From the NCBI GenBank assembly GCA_946183415.1, contig CAMHAM010000008.1:1-64000 (forward strand): DNA of 64,000 bases. The letters run 5' to 3'. Below are positions 1-7,784 of this stretch, piece after piece (the first letter of the stretch is position 1; each line of letters begins with the position of its first letter). Below the pieces are notes generated by a model. That model saw nothing but the letters and a program-made list of their open reading frames with translations, had not been told where the DNA came from and did not search any database. Position numbers and translations under genes: made by a program. The DNA is from an uncultured Prevotella sp. Its GTDB lineage: Bacteria > Bacteroidota > Bacteroidia > Bacteroidales > Bacteroidaceae.

Positions 1-81
1 ATCTTCCGAGCGAAAGCAGACTCGACCGAAAGGTCAAAAACAAATAAGTTAAACTAAAAGTATAATTAGGAGGTATTGATT

Positions 82-507
82 ATGTTGAACGGATTAATGA
101 AAAGCAATGGTTGGTTCCCAACAATGTTTGATGATTTCTTTAACACTGATTTCATGCCTCGTGCCAACAGTACAGCACCCGCAGTCAATGTCAAGGAGAG
201 TGAGAAAGCCTACACGATGGAGCTTGCAGCCCCTGGCATCAAGAAGGAATATTGCCGCGTAGGCATCAATGACGAGGGCAACCTCACCATCGCCATTGAG
301 GACAAACAGGAACACAAGCATGAGGACAAGCACCATCACTATCTGCGCCGTGAGTTCAGCTACTCTAACTACGAGCAGAACTACGTACTGCCAGACGATG
401 TGGTGAAGGATCAGATTTCTGCCAAGGTTGAGGACGGCATCTTGACCATCACCATGCCGAAGACCGAGCCGAAGGAGAAGGTCACCAAGGCCATTGAGGT
501 CTCATAA
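82..507 (+). CDS. Hsp20 family small heat-shock protein
   Basis: An ATP-independent holdase chaperone that binds unfolding proteins in the cytoplasm. The 141 residues have the usual order: a short N-terminal arm ending in a Phe-rich patch (MFDDFF), an alpha-crystallin domain from about residue 35, and a short C-terminal tail. The end of the domain carries VEDGILTITMPK, which matches the conserved A-x-x-x-n-G-v-L pattern of the family. A His/Lys/Glu-rich stretch (HKHEDKHHHYLRREFSYS) lies in the middle. I chose the ATG at 82 because a full AGGAGG ribosome binding site sits at 68-73, eight bases upstream; an in-frame TTG at 76 lies too close to it. The gene stands alone and is followed by a strong terminator. 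Confidence 0.95.
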   Translation: MLNGLMKSNGWFPTMFDDFFNTDFMPRANSTAPAVNVKESEKAYTMELAAPGIKKEYCRVGINDEGNLTIAIEDKQEHKHEDKHHHYLRREFSYSNYEQNYVLPDDVVKDQISAKVEDGILTITMPKTEPKEKVTKAIEVS

Positions 508-531
508 CATGCTGACTCAAAACACAAATCA

Positions 532-570
532 AAGCCCGACCTGCAATTTGCAAGTCGGGCTTCTTTTTTA
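532..570 (+). terminator. Rho-independent terminator after the Hsp20 gene
   Basis: The arms AAGCCCGAC and GTCGGGCTT, extended by TGCAA/TTGCA, form a long stem about 25 bases after the stop codon. A run of T follows. Confidence 0.9.
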
Positions 571-986
571 TGCCAATGACATTATTTCCACGTCCATCCC
601 CATTGGGACGGAGGCGGAAACAAAAGTCATTAAAATCAAATGCTGATAACTATTTAAATCTTGAATATCTGCATGTGGATGCTGATATTCTCATTGTGCT
701 CGTGCAAGACGTTCTGAAACTGGTGTACGTAAGGAATCTGAACGTTGTGGAACACAGGAACATGTTCCTGAAAAGGGAAGAGTCCGTTTGGATCGAAAAT
801 CACATGATTTGACGATAGAATGTGATTTTGCTTCGTTTCTGCAAACTGAAAGATTACAATCTTCTTGGTATGAAAGATGCATTTCGTAAGAAAACTTTGC
901 GGCGATTTTGCGGCGATTTTTGCAAAATTAACAGAAATTTAGCAATAATTTGGCTAAATTTAACTTAAAACCCTTTCGCTAAAAGC
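571..986. other. Gene-free stretch with inverted repeat copy 1
   Basis: I see no convincing gene here. The stretch holds the left copy of a 34-bp repeat (796-829) that recurs inverted at 1177-1210, and a short tandem repeat of GCGGCGATTTT at about 898-929. Short open frames exist, but they lack family resemblance and ribosome binding sites. Confidence 0.5.
796..829. repeat. 34-bp inverted repeat, left copy
   Basis: The 34 bases are the exact reverse complement of 1177-1210. Each copy is itself a small hairpin: the ends AAAATCACA and TGTGATTTT pair. The two copies enclose tRNA-His with its promoter and terminator. Confidence 0.85.
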
Positions 987-1020
987 AAAAAAAACTCCTG
1001 TAAGTCATTGACTAACAGGA
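987..1020 (-). terminator. Terminator of tRNA-His
   Basis: Read on the minus strand, a 12-bp stem with one mismatch (TCCTGTTAGTCA with TGACTTACAGGA) is followed by eight T residues. It starts about ten bases after the tRNA 3' end. Confidence 0.85.
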
Positions 1021-1030
1021 ATTTGGAGAG

Positions 1031-1105
1031 GGTGCCCGGACGGACTCGAACCGTCGACATTCAGAACCACAATCTGACGCTCTAACCAACTGAACTACGG
1101 GCACC
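1031..1105 (-). tRNA. tRNA-His (GTG)
   Basis: The reverse complement folds as a full cloverleaf: acceptor arm GTGCCCG/CGGGCAC, D arm with AGTTCAGTTGGTTAGAGC, anticodon stem TCAGA/TCTGA around loop TTGTGGT (anticodon GTG), and T arm GACGG-TTCGAGT-CCGTC. An extra 5' G (position -1) opposite C73 is the hallmark of histidine tRNA. CCA is not encoded, as is usual in Bacteroidota. A promoter and a terminator flank it, so it is a single-gene unit. The accessory block begins just upstream of it. Confidence 0.97.
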
Positions 1106-1123
1106 ATGTTGGTTTTGCGGGTG

Positions 1124-1155
1124 CAAAGGTAGTCATTTTCTTCCGAACTGCCAAA
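1124..1155 (-). promoter_or_regulatory. Promoter of tRNA-His
   Basis: On the minus strand TTTG (1152-1155) is followed after 20 bases by TACCTTTG (1124-1131), the Bacteroidota -33/-7 arrangement. The -7 element ends 18 bases before the tRNA 5' end. Confidence 0.85.
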
Positions 1156-1176
1156 TATTTGGGCAACTTTTTTAAG

Positions 1177-1210
1177 AAAATCACATTCTATCGTCAAATC
1201 ATGTGATTTT
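1177..1210. repeat. 34-bp inverted repeat, right copy
   Basis: This is the exact reverse complement of 796-829. It lies just upstream of the tRNA-His promoter. A partial extra copy (CGATAGAATGT) occurs at about 1226-1236. Confidence 0.85.
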
Positions 1211-1250
1211 CGGCACACTTTTCTTCGATAGAATGTAAAATGGAGAGGTG

Positions 1251-1697
1251 TTACTTGACGGTGATCCACACGGGCTCACCCCTACCCTTTGCCTCCACGA
1301 TCTTCTGCTTCAGGCGGTGGAGCCAGATGTGGCTGTCAACCACCTGACCAACCAGCTTGTTCTGGCCAACGAGGATGCAGCCTTCGGTGTCCTTGGTGGT
1401 GTTGCCAGCATGGATGCGGATGCCCTCGAACTTGGGGACTCCGAGCAGGATGGGCAGCCATGCCTCAAACTTCGGCGAGTAAGAGATGACCACGGCATAG
1501 TGCCCTTCGGGGATGGCTGAGCGGCCTTTCACCTTGTAGGCCCCGTTAGCGTAGTCGCGCCATGTGGGTTCCAGCGTGTCGCAGAAATAATGGTCTTCGT
1601 AGCCGGGCAGATATTCATCCATCACCTGCTCTCGGATATACAAGCGGCCTATCGTGTAGGTCTTGCGTTTTGCAATTCTTTTCAGTATCAATTCCAT
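1251..1697 (-). CDS. DUF5675 family protein
   Basis: The 148 residues fit DUF5675, a family found in phages and mobile elements of Bacteroidota; its activity is not settled. Visible marks are the N-terminal strand [30 protein letters not shown], the segment [17 protein letters not shown], and [20 protein letters not shown]. The last motif, with conserved His, Asp and Cys around IHAGN and GCILVG, resembles L,D-transpeptidase (YkuD) active sites, so a peptidoglycan role is possible. The start has the ribosome binding site AAGGAGG seven bases upstream. It is the last gene of the accessory operon, 50 bases after the primase-like gene, and the gap is filled with TGTTACA repeats. In related loci an amidase gene often sits in this position. 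Confidence 0.85.
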   Translation of the reverse strand: MELILKRIAKRKTYTIGRLYIREQVMDEYLPGYEDHYFCDTLEPTWRDYANGAYKVKGRSAIPEGHYAVVISYSPKFEAWLPILLGVPKFEGIRIHAGNTTKDTEGCILVGQNKLVGQVVDSHIWLHRLKQKIVEAKGRGEPVWITVK

Positions 1698-1707
1698 ATT
1701 AAAACCT

Positions 1708-1743
1708 CCTTAATGTTACATTGTTACAAAGTTACATTGTTAC
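1708..1743. repeat. TGTTACA-type repeat array
   Basis: Four spaced copies of (T/A)GTTACA fill the gap between the primase-like gene and the DUF5675 gene. Nearly the same array, in opposite orientation, occurs at 10964-10996, and a related one at 11096-11125. Confidence 0.75.
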
Positions 1744-1747
1744 GTTT

Positions 1748-4003
1748 TCAGTCGTTCACTTTTACCTTACTCCAGTGGTGGCGGTCGGTCTTGGTTATCC
1801 AGCCGTCGCGCATCCATCGGGAGATAATCATGCGCATGGCCGTTTCCGAGCAGTAGCCGCGCTTCAGGGCCCGCAGGTCGTCGATGGTGAACGTAGGAGC
1901 CAGTTGGTCAAACACGGAGTGATTGGCACCGTATCGCTGGCAATCGTCACTGGCCTCCACATACTGGCTTTGCAAGGCTTCGCCGAATGTCTTGATCTGC
2001 TGCATCAGACAGTAGTCAGCCATCATCAGGGCGAAGTCGAGACAAGCCTTCGATTCCTTGGAGCAGCCACTCAGCAGGTGGAAGATGACCCCGCAACGGA
2101 AGCCGATGACGGCAGCACGCTTGCGATAGGTGTCCTTCACGTGGTCAATGTCTTTGGCTGCCTCCACGCGTTTCTCCTCCACCCACTGCTCGATGGCCTT
2201 CCTCAATCGGGGTGTGTCAACCAATCCTGAGAAAGAACGCAGACGAGTGACAGCCTCCTGAATCCGTGCTTCATCCTCTGCCGAGCGACGGCCAAACTTT
2301 GGCATCTTCGAGAAGGAGGCATCGGGCATCTCGGCAACGAGAATTCTCGATGAGAGCCCGTTCTCGATGTTGTCCTGCTTGAAGCACTTGCGCATGGCTC
2401 CGTTCGTGCCGAGCAGCGTCCAGTTGTAGGCTACCTTCACCACACCCGATTCTGCGGCATCCGAGTTGTAGTCCTGTCCCCACTCACCCTTATCGAACGA
2501 GAGGCGATAGATGTCATACTTCGAGCTCCAACTTCCTGCACCGTTCGTCTTTCGGAGCGTGTCAAGTTCCTCACCAAAGGAATACAAAGTATGCCCCTGG
2601 GCATTCTTGAATCGCTTCAACAGCGTGGAGCACGATACCGTCACGGGCACCATGCGAATCAGCACATGTGGGTCTTCGGGAGCCTTCTCATTGGCCTTGC
2701 GGCCCTTCTTGCGCTCCTTCCATTCCTCCTCGCGCTTACGGGCAAGGCTGTCCTCCTCGTCAAACTGACGCTTCCAGATATCTACCGCATTCTTTACCAC
2801 GCTCTTGTTAGAAGCCTGCTCACCACGGATAATCGACATCAGTCCCAGGTGCTGACGGTTACCGTCGCAATACTCCACCTCCACCTGATCAGCGTATGCC
2901 GCAGCAATAGGCAGAACGCCGCAGAGCACGGGCATGTGCATCGACACGGGCACACCCACCAACGATTCCTTCAACCCCATCGGCAGGGCCTTGACATTCA
3001 CCTTCACCCCAGTCTCAGCAGCCACCGCCTCAGCATCCTCGATTTCTTCGGAGGGGATTCCGATTTCGAGGGCACTGACGATTTGCTTCATCAGCTTCGA
3101 ACCCTTCGTTGGCTCCTTGCAGGCAGAGTGGACGATCTGGCGCATCTCCTGCTCGCCCAAGCCAAATCGAGGCATCACCTCCAGCAGCCACTCCTCAGAA
3201 TTATCACAGATAGCCCGCAGGTTAGCCGCCAACTGGTGCAGCTTATCATTACGCTCGCCCTCCGTAGGCTCACCACCCATGCGCTGCCAGTACTCGGCGA
3301 TGATAGAGGTATAGGCGATGCCCTTGAACTCCGAAGGGTACTTGGACTCGGTGACACATGGGGTCTGCCCCTGCTGTTCGAGGCCTGCGGAGCACAGAGG
3401 GTCTGCCCCCTGTGTGTCGCCGCTCGATGTAACTATCCCCGTCGCCTCAAACAGCCTTTCCGACACATACCTCGTATGGCTCTCCGGCACCATATAGATG
3501 CAGCGGTCATACCCCTTCACCTTCACATCCGGCTCGAAACCCGTAGCCTCCTTCATCGCCTGCTGGGCCTCATCTGCCGACATGCCCGCAGGCAACTCCA
3601 CCAGCACATGCGTGCCACGACGCACCGATTCCTCTATCAGCAGAACCTCCAGCCCCGAAGGAAGCAAGAACTTCAATTCTTCAATTCTTCCATTCTTCAA
3701 TTTTTCAACGATCTCATCCGTGTGCCCCTTCTCATCGAAGTCCATCATCAGCCTCGGCAGCGGCTTCAGCGCATCAGCCGCAGCGCGGTGATTATCCTTG
3801 AACTCCGCACAACTCGGAGTCCACACCGGCAGGCGATGCTTCAGTTCCTCCTGACCTTTCTCTATACGTGCGCACATCTCGGCCAGCCAAGGCTCGCGGC
3901 GCAACCGTTCCCAGTCCTCTCTCCCAGCAGGCAGACAAGGAGCACCATGACCCCTGCCTATGCACGTAAAGAACTTCATCTTCTTCATCTCGTTTACTCC
4001 CAT
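1748..4003 (-). CDS. BT4734-like / DUF3987 primase-helicase-type protein
   Basis: The 751 residues match the large replication-type protein found in many Bacteroidales accessory loci, often named virulence protein E. The N-terminal BT4734-like region lies at about 50-190, with LMMDFDEKGH as an archaeal-type primase-like acidic strand. A short helical segment follows (about 230-300, IAEYWQRMGG and EMRQIVHSACKEP). DUF3987, a helicase-like domain, fills roughly 330-640 and has MSIIRGEQASNKS in place of a canonical Walker A. The start at 4003 has AAGGAGG seven bases upstream and overlaps the previous gene by 10 bases. A heptamer-type microsatellite lies inside the gene at about 3671-3710. The protein probably acts on DNA; no specific substrate can be read from the sequence. 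Confidence 0.85.
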   Translation of the reverse strand: MGVNEMKKMKFFTCIGRGHGAPCLPAGREDWERLRREPWLAEMCARIEKGQEELKHRLPVWTPSCAEFKDNHRAAADALKPLPRLMMDFDEKGHTDEIVEKLKNGRIEELKFLLPSGLEVLLIEESVRRGTHVLVELPAGMSADEAQQAMKEATGFEPDVKVKGYDRCIYMVPESHTRYVSERLFEATGIVTSSGDTQGADPLCSAGLEQQGQTPCVTESKYPSEFKGIAYTSIIAEYWQRMGGEPTEGERNDKLHQLAANLRAICDNSEEWLLEVMPRFGLGEQEMRQIVHSACKEPTKGSKLMKQIVSALEIGIPSEEIEDAEAVAAETGVKVNVKALPMGLKESLVGVPVSMHMPVLCGVLPIAAAYADQVEVEYCDGNRQHLGLMSIIRGEQASNKSVVKNAVDIWKRQFDEEDSLARKREEEWKERKKGRKANEKAPEDPHVLIRMVPVTVSCSTLLKRFKNAQGHTLYSFGEELDTLRKTNGAGSWSSKYDIYRLSFDKGEWGQDYNSDAAESGVVKVAYNWTLLGTNGAMRKCFKQDNIENGLSSRILVAEMPDASFSKMPKFGRRSAEDEARIQEAVTRLRSFSGLVDTPRLRKAIEQWVEEKRVEAAKDIDHVKDTYRKRAAVIGFRCGVIFHLLSGCSKESKACLDFALMMADYCLMQQIKTFGEALQSQYVEASDDCQRYGANHSVFDQLAPTFTIDDLRALKRGYCSETAMRMIISRWMRDGWITKTDRHHWSKVKVND

Positions 4004-4440
4004 ATCGTTTCCTCCTTCCTGGTGCTAAAAAATGCCATTACCTCCTTTATCTCGCGCTCAAGACACTCCATCATCATCCACAGATGGTACTTCTTTGGGA
4101 ACTTGAACGTGACATAGACAAACTCCTCACTCTTGCGCCTGTAGCCGTCACCCGGGCGAACCTGTGGGTGGGTCATCTGCACCTTGCCGTGAGCCGTCTC
4201 GTAGAGCACCTCGTACTTCGGGCCGTACTTCCCGTCATTGTAGCGCTTCACCCGGGTGCGCCCGTCAGCATCCACCTCGATGCCCCCGCGATAGCGAACC
4301 CTCTCTCCATCCGTCACCTCCTTGCCGTCCTCCCACGGGCACGGATACACATTGATGTCGCCGTTGGTCTGAAAGTTAATACTACCGTCCATCTTGACGT
4401 TCTGCAGCAACAGCTGCTTCTTGAAAGTTTGCTTACGCAT
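3994..4440 (-). CDS. Unknown protein upstream of the primase-like gene
   Basis: I do not recognise this family. The product of about 149 residues is basic and rich in short charged turns (ADGRTRVKRYNDGKYGPKYE), followed by VYVTFKFPKKYHLWMMMECL and a charged C-terminal helix. Near the start it carries GSINFQTNGDINVYP, an Asn/Gly-rich stretch reminiscent of the motif shared by two neighbours. I chose the ATG at 4440; a GTG at 4512 in the same frame is possible. The gene overlaps the primase-like gene by 10 bases, so the two are probably translationally coupled. Conserved position next to the primase suggests a shared role, but nothing shows it directly. Confidence 0.7.
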   Translation of the reverse strand: MRKQTFKKQLLLQNVKMDGSINFQTNGDINVYPCPWEDGKEVTDGERVRYRGGIEVDADGRTRVKRYNDGKYGPKYEVLYETAHGKVQMTHPQVRPGDGYRRKSEEFVYVTFKFPKKYHLWMMMECLEREIKEVMAFFSTRKEETIWE

Positions 4441-4623
4441 AATCTGTAACGTTTTTGCGAGACAGGGCAAGTGCTGAAATTGGATCCTTTTCACTCGCGA
4501 GACTTCCCTCACCCGCTTCTTCGTCTCAGATTAATAAAAATGGTTGTTAATGAACTCTGTGTACTCTCAGATACTGCTGCTTGCGGCACCATTGCCGTTC
4601 AGTCTTGTTCTGATTTCCGAGTG

Positions 4624-4631
4624 CAAAGTTA
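4624..4631 (-). promoter_or_regulatory. Probable -7 element for the primase-like gene pair
   Basis: TAACTTTG on the minus strand fits the Bacteroidota -7 consensus. It lies just beyond the hairpin at 4651-4692, so the primase part of the operon may have its own promoter. I see no clear TTTG at the -33 position. Confidence 0.5.
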
Positions 4632-4650
4632 CAGCGAAAAAAATACGAAA

Positions 4651-4692
4651 ATCCCCTATATAGGGCCTACCGATAGCTCCTATATAGGGGAT
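4651..4692 (-). terminator. Perfect 14-bp inverted repeat, possible terminator
   Basis: The arms ATCCCCTATATAGG and CCTATATAGGGGAT pair perfectly around a 14-base loop. On the minus strand it follows the stop codon of the gene at 4720 by about 30 bases and is followed by a T-rich run. It could end that transcript, or act as a binding site just upstream of the next promoter. Confidence 0.6.
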
Positions 4693-4719
4693 GCAAATGC
4701 TGATTATCAGCCAGTTATG

Positions 4720-5178
4720 TCAATCCTCGAAAATCCTGTCAATCTCCTTCGAACGCGAAGGCAGCGTGCCCGTCTGCTGGAAGTCCCACTTCTCCTGCGC
4801 CAGATTGCTGATGCCCCAGAGCCGCTCAAACGTCTTCCACTTCGAGCCGATTCCCAACCGCTCGGCAAACACCTCGGCTATGTACATCGCCTGCTTGCGC
4901 GTGGTCTCAGGCTTCAGTTGGTAACATTCGTCCACGAAGCCCGCCTCTTGCAGCAGCTTCCAATAGCGCATCGCCTCGTCCGATGCCAGCACACCAGTTA
5001 GTTTCTCTTCATTCTCCGGCAACGAAACATCGTCGCCCGCGGCTTCCACCTCCTCCACAATCTCAGCCTCCTCGGCATCCGCCGCCCAGCGGCCATCCCT
5101 GCCCATACGGAGATTGATGATGCCTCCATCGTGGTTATCGATATTCGTCCCGTAGTTGTTCTTGATATTGAATCCCAT
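4720..5178 (-). CDS. Unknown protein with N-terminal NHDGG motif
   Basis: A 152-residue protein of no family I recognise. It opens with NNYGTNIDNHDGGIINL, nearly the same string as in the C-terminal part of the HIRAN protein encoded two genes upstream. A Glu/Ala-rich acidic linker follows at about 30-60. The rest (about 62-150) looks helical and compact (DEAMRYWKLLQEAGFVDEC, KQAMYIAEVFAERLGIGSKW). Such C-terminal segments occur on many Bacteroidales proteins of accessory loci, usually without assigned function. It follows the DUF1016 nuclease gene by five bases and is surely in the same operon. The repeated motif suggests physical contact with the HIRAN protein; that is inference. Confidence 0.75.
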   Translation of the reverse strand: MGFNIKNNYGTNIDNHDGGIINLRMGRDGRWAADAEEAEIVEEVEAAGDDVSLPENEEKLTGVLASDEAMRYWKLLQEAGFVDECYQLKPETTRKQAMYIAEVFAERLGIGSKWKTFERLWGISNLAQEKWDFQQTGTLPSRSKEIDRIFED

Positions 5179-5183
5179 TTTGT

Positions 5184-6248
5184 CTATTTCTTTTTTTGTT
5201 GCAGCAGAAAGAACTCCTTCTGCTGCTCGATCTCACGCCGCAGTTCCTCTTCCGTGGGCAAATACGTCAGGTATTTTGCGGCAAACAGCTGTTCATTCCC
5301 ATTCAATACTGAGTAGCGGGCAATGTCCTCGTCAGTTTCAGCGCACAATAGAAGCCCAATCGTTGGATTATCCCCTTCAGTTCGCTTCAGGTCATCGAAC
5401 ATTCGGATGTACATATCCATTTGGCCTACGTCCTGATGAGTTATGCGAGTAGTCTTTAAGTCAATCAAGAAATAGCATTTCAGCACGACATTGTAAAACA
5501 CCAAGTCTATGAAATAATCACCTCCTGATGTTGCCAAATGATACTGCTCATACATGAATGCGAACCCGCGTCCCATTTCAAGAATAAACGACCTTAGATG
5601 TTTCAATATGGCCTTCTCCAAGTCTGACTCTGTAAAATCTGAGTTCGTTGGCAATTGCAGGAACTCGGCAACTACGGGATTCTTCATCACTTCAAGTTTA
5701 TCAGCCTGATACGTAGCAGTCAGTTGTTTCATTTCTGCAATCACAGCCTCCTTCTTGGGTGACTGCAACAGGCGGAAATAATATTGCGACCCCACGTTGC
5801 GGTCAAGTGTCCTTACGCTCCACATTTCCTTTGCCGCCTCGTTCGCATACCAGTATCTTGCATCGTCATTCGTCACTCGCAACAGCGTCCTGAAATGAGT
5901 CCATGTCAGATTTGGTACTCGCGAGTGCCAATTCTCCAGATCCCTGAAACAAAGATAGAATTGCCGGTATGAGCGGAGGTCGCGAGGTGTATATCCTTTC
6001 TGGTAGTTCTTCTGTAAATCCTCGGCCAGCCGATTGATTAACTGCGCACCATATTCTGCCCGTTCTTCACCCTGCTGCTCCTCTTCCACAATTCGTTTCC
6101 CAACCTTCCAGTAAGTCTGAACGGTTATGAAGTGGACTCCGTGATAAGCCTGACGAATCCCGCTCTCAATAATATCGCGGATGTCGGCCAACAAGCCTTC
6201 AGTCCTGTTTCTGCTATCAGCAGATGTGATATTCTTCTCTTCTTCCAT
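5184..6248 (-). CDS. DUF1016 / PDDEXK nuclease domain protein (YhcG-like)
   Basis: The 354 residues have both parts of the YhcG-type family. The N-terminal DUF1016 helical region (about 20-165) includes TYWKVGKRIVEEEQ and the diagnostic GYTPRDLRSYRQFYLCF. The C-terminal PDDEXK nuclease fold (about 190-340) includes GRGFAFMYEQY, GGDYFIDLVFYN, CYFLIDLKTTRI and IGLLLCAETDE; the Asp of FIDLVF and the Asp-x-Lys of IDLKT fit the catalytic pattern, although Asp replaces the usual Glu. Members occur with mobile elements and restriction loci, and are presumed DNA-binding nucleases. It lies between the HIRAN gene (27 bases upstream) and the NHDGG gene (5 bases downstream) in one operon. Confidence 0.92.
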   Translation of the reverse strand: MEEEKNITSADSRNRTEGLLADIRDIIESGIRQAYHGVHFITVQTYWKVGKRIVEEEQQGEERAEYGAQLINRLAEDLQKNYQKGYTPRDLRSYRQFYLCFRDLENWHSRVPNLTWTHFRTLLRVTNDDARYWYANEAAKEMWSVRTLDRNVGSQYYFRLLQSPKKEAVIAEMKQLTATYQADKLEVMKNPVVAEFLQLPTNSDFTESDLEKAILKHLRSFILEMGRGFAFMYEQYHLATSGGDYFIDLVFYNVVLKCYFLIDLKTTRITHQDVGQMDMYIRMFDDLKRTEGDNPTIGLLLCAETDEDIARYSVLNGNEQLFAAKYLTYLPTEEELRREIEQQKEFFLLQQKKK

Positions 6249-6275
6249 ATCTTCAAAACGTCCTTTCGTTTCTGT

Positions 6276-7661
6276 TTATTGTTCCTTATCCCCATCAGAT
6301 TGTGGTAAGCTATCAGGCACGGCCCCTGAAGGCAGCCCCACCGTCCCGCCGTCATGGTTGTCGATGTTAGGCCCGTAGTTCGTGCCGATGTCAGTCTTGT
6401 TGCCGCGTATCAGCTCCACGTTCATCGTAACCGATGGCCTGGCAGCAGCCTTCTTCATATTCGCCTCCATCTCCTGCTGCCGGTCTTGCTGCTCCTTCAC
6501 CTTACAGAACATCTTGTTCAGCACCTCCTCAGCCTTGGTGCTCCATGAGGTGCCGGTCAGCAAGGTGTTAACCTGCTGGAAAGCCTTATATTGCAAGTCA
6601 ACCGTTGGCAGGCGAAGGATGCAGTCGGCTATCGTGTCCAGCCGCAAGTGCGACTTGCCCAGCCCGCTCTTCATCTCTGCCAGGGCCGTCTTATACTCAT
6701 CGGTGTCACGCAGCTGCTGATGCCTGTGCGACTCTTGCCGCTCGTGGCTGCTCTTCTCCAAGCTGCTCACAGCCTCACAGAAGGCGATGCCCGACGCAAA
6801 CTGCCACAGCACCGTGCGCGGCACGTGCAGGTAGAGCAGACGGCTGACAAAGCGCTCGCGATTCTCCAGCCACACCTGATACATCCCTTCGGGGAATGCC
6901 TCCAGCTGCCGACGTACTTGTCCGGCATCATACTCATGGCGCTGCTCCAGCAATTGTCTCACGGTATCGATGCTCTTCAGCACCCCCATCCAGTAATCGA
7001 GCACCCTGCCGCCATGCGACTCGCGGCCCGTGCGTCCGAAAGCCATCCTCAGGTCTTCGGTCAGTTCACGGAAACCCTTGTCCTTCAGTGCCAACAGCCG
7101 CAGATAGAGCCTGCGGCGGTAGGCATCCATGTCGCCGCTCAGGTCAAGTTTCGACAGTTCGCAGAACCGCTTGGCCAGCAGCATGAAGTCATCGCGCTCC
7201 GTAGGGCTCCACCGCTCATACTCGTCAAGCCGCTCCGTCAGCTCTTCTTGCATAAACTCCAGCTTCACCATCTCATCGGTAGGCTTCAGCTGGGGGCCGC
7301 TGTATGTCCAGCTGAGGAACGCGGCAGAGTGATACAAGTCAACATCGTCGGCCATCGCCTCCACCTGACATTCAAACACGACACACTTGTGCTCCTCTGT
7401 CTTCTCCACGATATGCCCCCGGAGTGAGCGCCGCCCACTGCCGCGGAGTGCCTTCCAGGCCCTTTCGAGATCGTGACCGGCTACGAAACCCACATGCCGT
7501 CCCTGCCAGTCATAGGCCCGGATGGCATTCACGTCATGGCCGTTGGTAGGGTCAGGTCGCAGCGTCATGCCTCGGCCTAAAGCCTCGGCATAGAACGCGC
7601 TCAGGTTTTCTCCCACCTCATAATAAGGCAGTGCTACGATATGCAGATTACAAGTTTGCAT
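6276..7661 (-). CDS. HIRAN-domain protein with C-terminal NHDGG motif
   Basis: A 461-residue protein. The first 100 or so residues look like a HIRAN domain, a fold that binds DNA ends or stalled forks: IVALPYYEVGENLSAFY, LRPDPTNGHDVNAIRAYD, and HVGFVAGHD. The middle is long and helical and I do not recognise it (EWSPT-like turns, many charged helices). Near the C-terminus it has DIGTNYGPNIDNHDGGTVGL, almost the motif found at the start of the protein encoded at 4720-5178. No helicase or nuclease motif is visible, unlike eukaryotic HIRAN proteins. It is first in its operon, with a promoter at 7715-7747. A role in recognising damaged or foreign DNA for the neighbouring nuclease is plausible but unproven. 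Confidence 0.8.
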   Translation of the reverse strand: MQTCNLHIVALPYYEVGENLSAFYAEALGRGMTLRPDPTNGHDVNAIRAYDWQGRHVGFVAGHDLERAWKALRGSGRRSLRGHIVEKTEEHKCVVFECQVEAMADDVDLYHSAAFLSWTYSGPQLKPTDEMVKLEFMQEELTERLDEYERWSPTERDDFMLLAKRFCELSKLDLSGDMDAYRRRLYLRLLALKDKGFRELTEDLRMAFGRTGRESHGGRVLDYWMGVLKSIDTVRQLLEQRHEYDAGQVRRQLEAFPEGMYQVWLENRERFVSRLLYLHVPRTVLWQFASGIAFCEAVSSLEKSSHERQESHRHQQLRDTDEYKTALAEMKSGLGKSHLRLDTIADCILRLPTVDLQYKAFQQVNTLLTGTSWSTKAEEVLNKMFCKVKEQQDRQQEMEANMKKAAARPSVTMNVELIRGNKTDIGTNYGPNIDNHDGGTVGLPSGAVPDSLPQSDGDKEQ

Positions 7662-7714
7662 GCTATTTTCCGGATTTTCGAGTCATGTTTTTGATACTTC
7701 GGATTTTCAGGCTG

Positions 7715-7747
7715 CAAATTTAATAAATTCCCTGCTTAATAGGCAAA
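7715..7747 (-). promoter_or_regulatory. Promoter of the HIRAN-DUF1016 operon
   Basis: On the minus strand TTTG (7744-7747), 21 bases, then TAAATTTG (7715-7722). The start codon is 54 bases downstream. Confidence 0.75.
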
Positions 7748-7784
7748 GAATCGGAGAGGATTTTGAGTTAAAGATTGCAAATCC

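Noticed and set aside
570..812. An 80-residue plus-strand frame in the gene-free stretch.
   Set aside because: It starts inside the terminator of the Hsp20 gene, has no ribosome binding site and no family resemblance.
1012..1269. A minus-strand frame of 85 residues across tRNA-His.
   Set aside because: It lies over the tRNA and the repeat; the peptide is a by-product of the structural RNA.
2591..4117. A long plus-strand frame (508 residues) opposite the primase-like gene.
   Set aside because: It is a mirror frame of a well-supported gene, rich in His/Arg/Leu, with no known domain.
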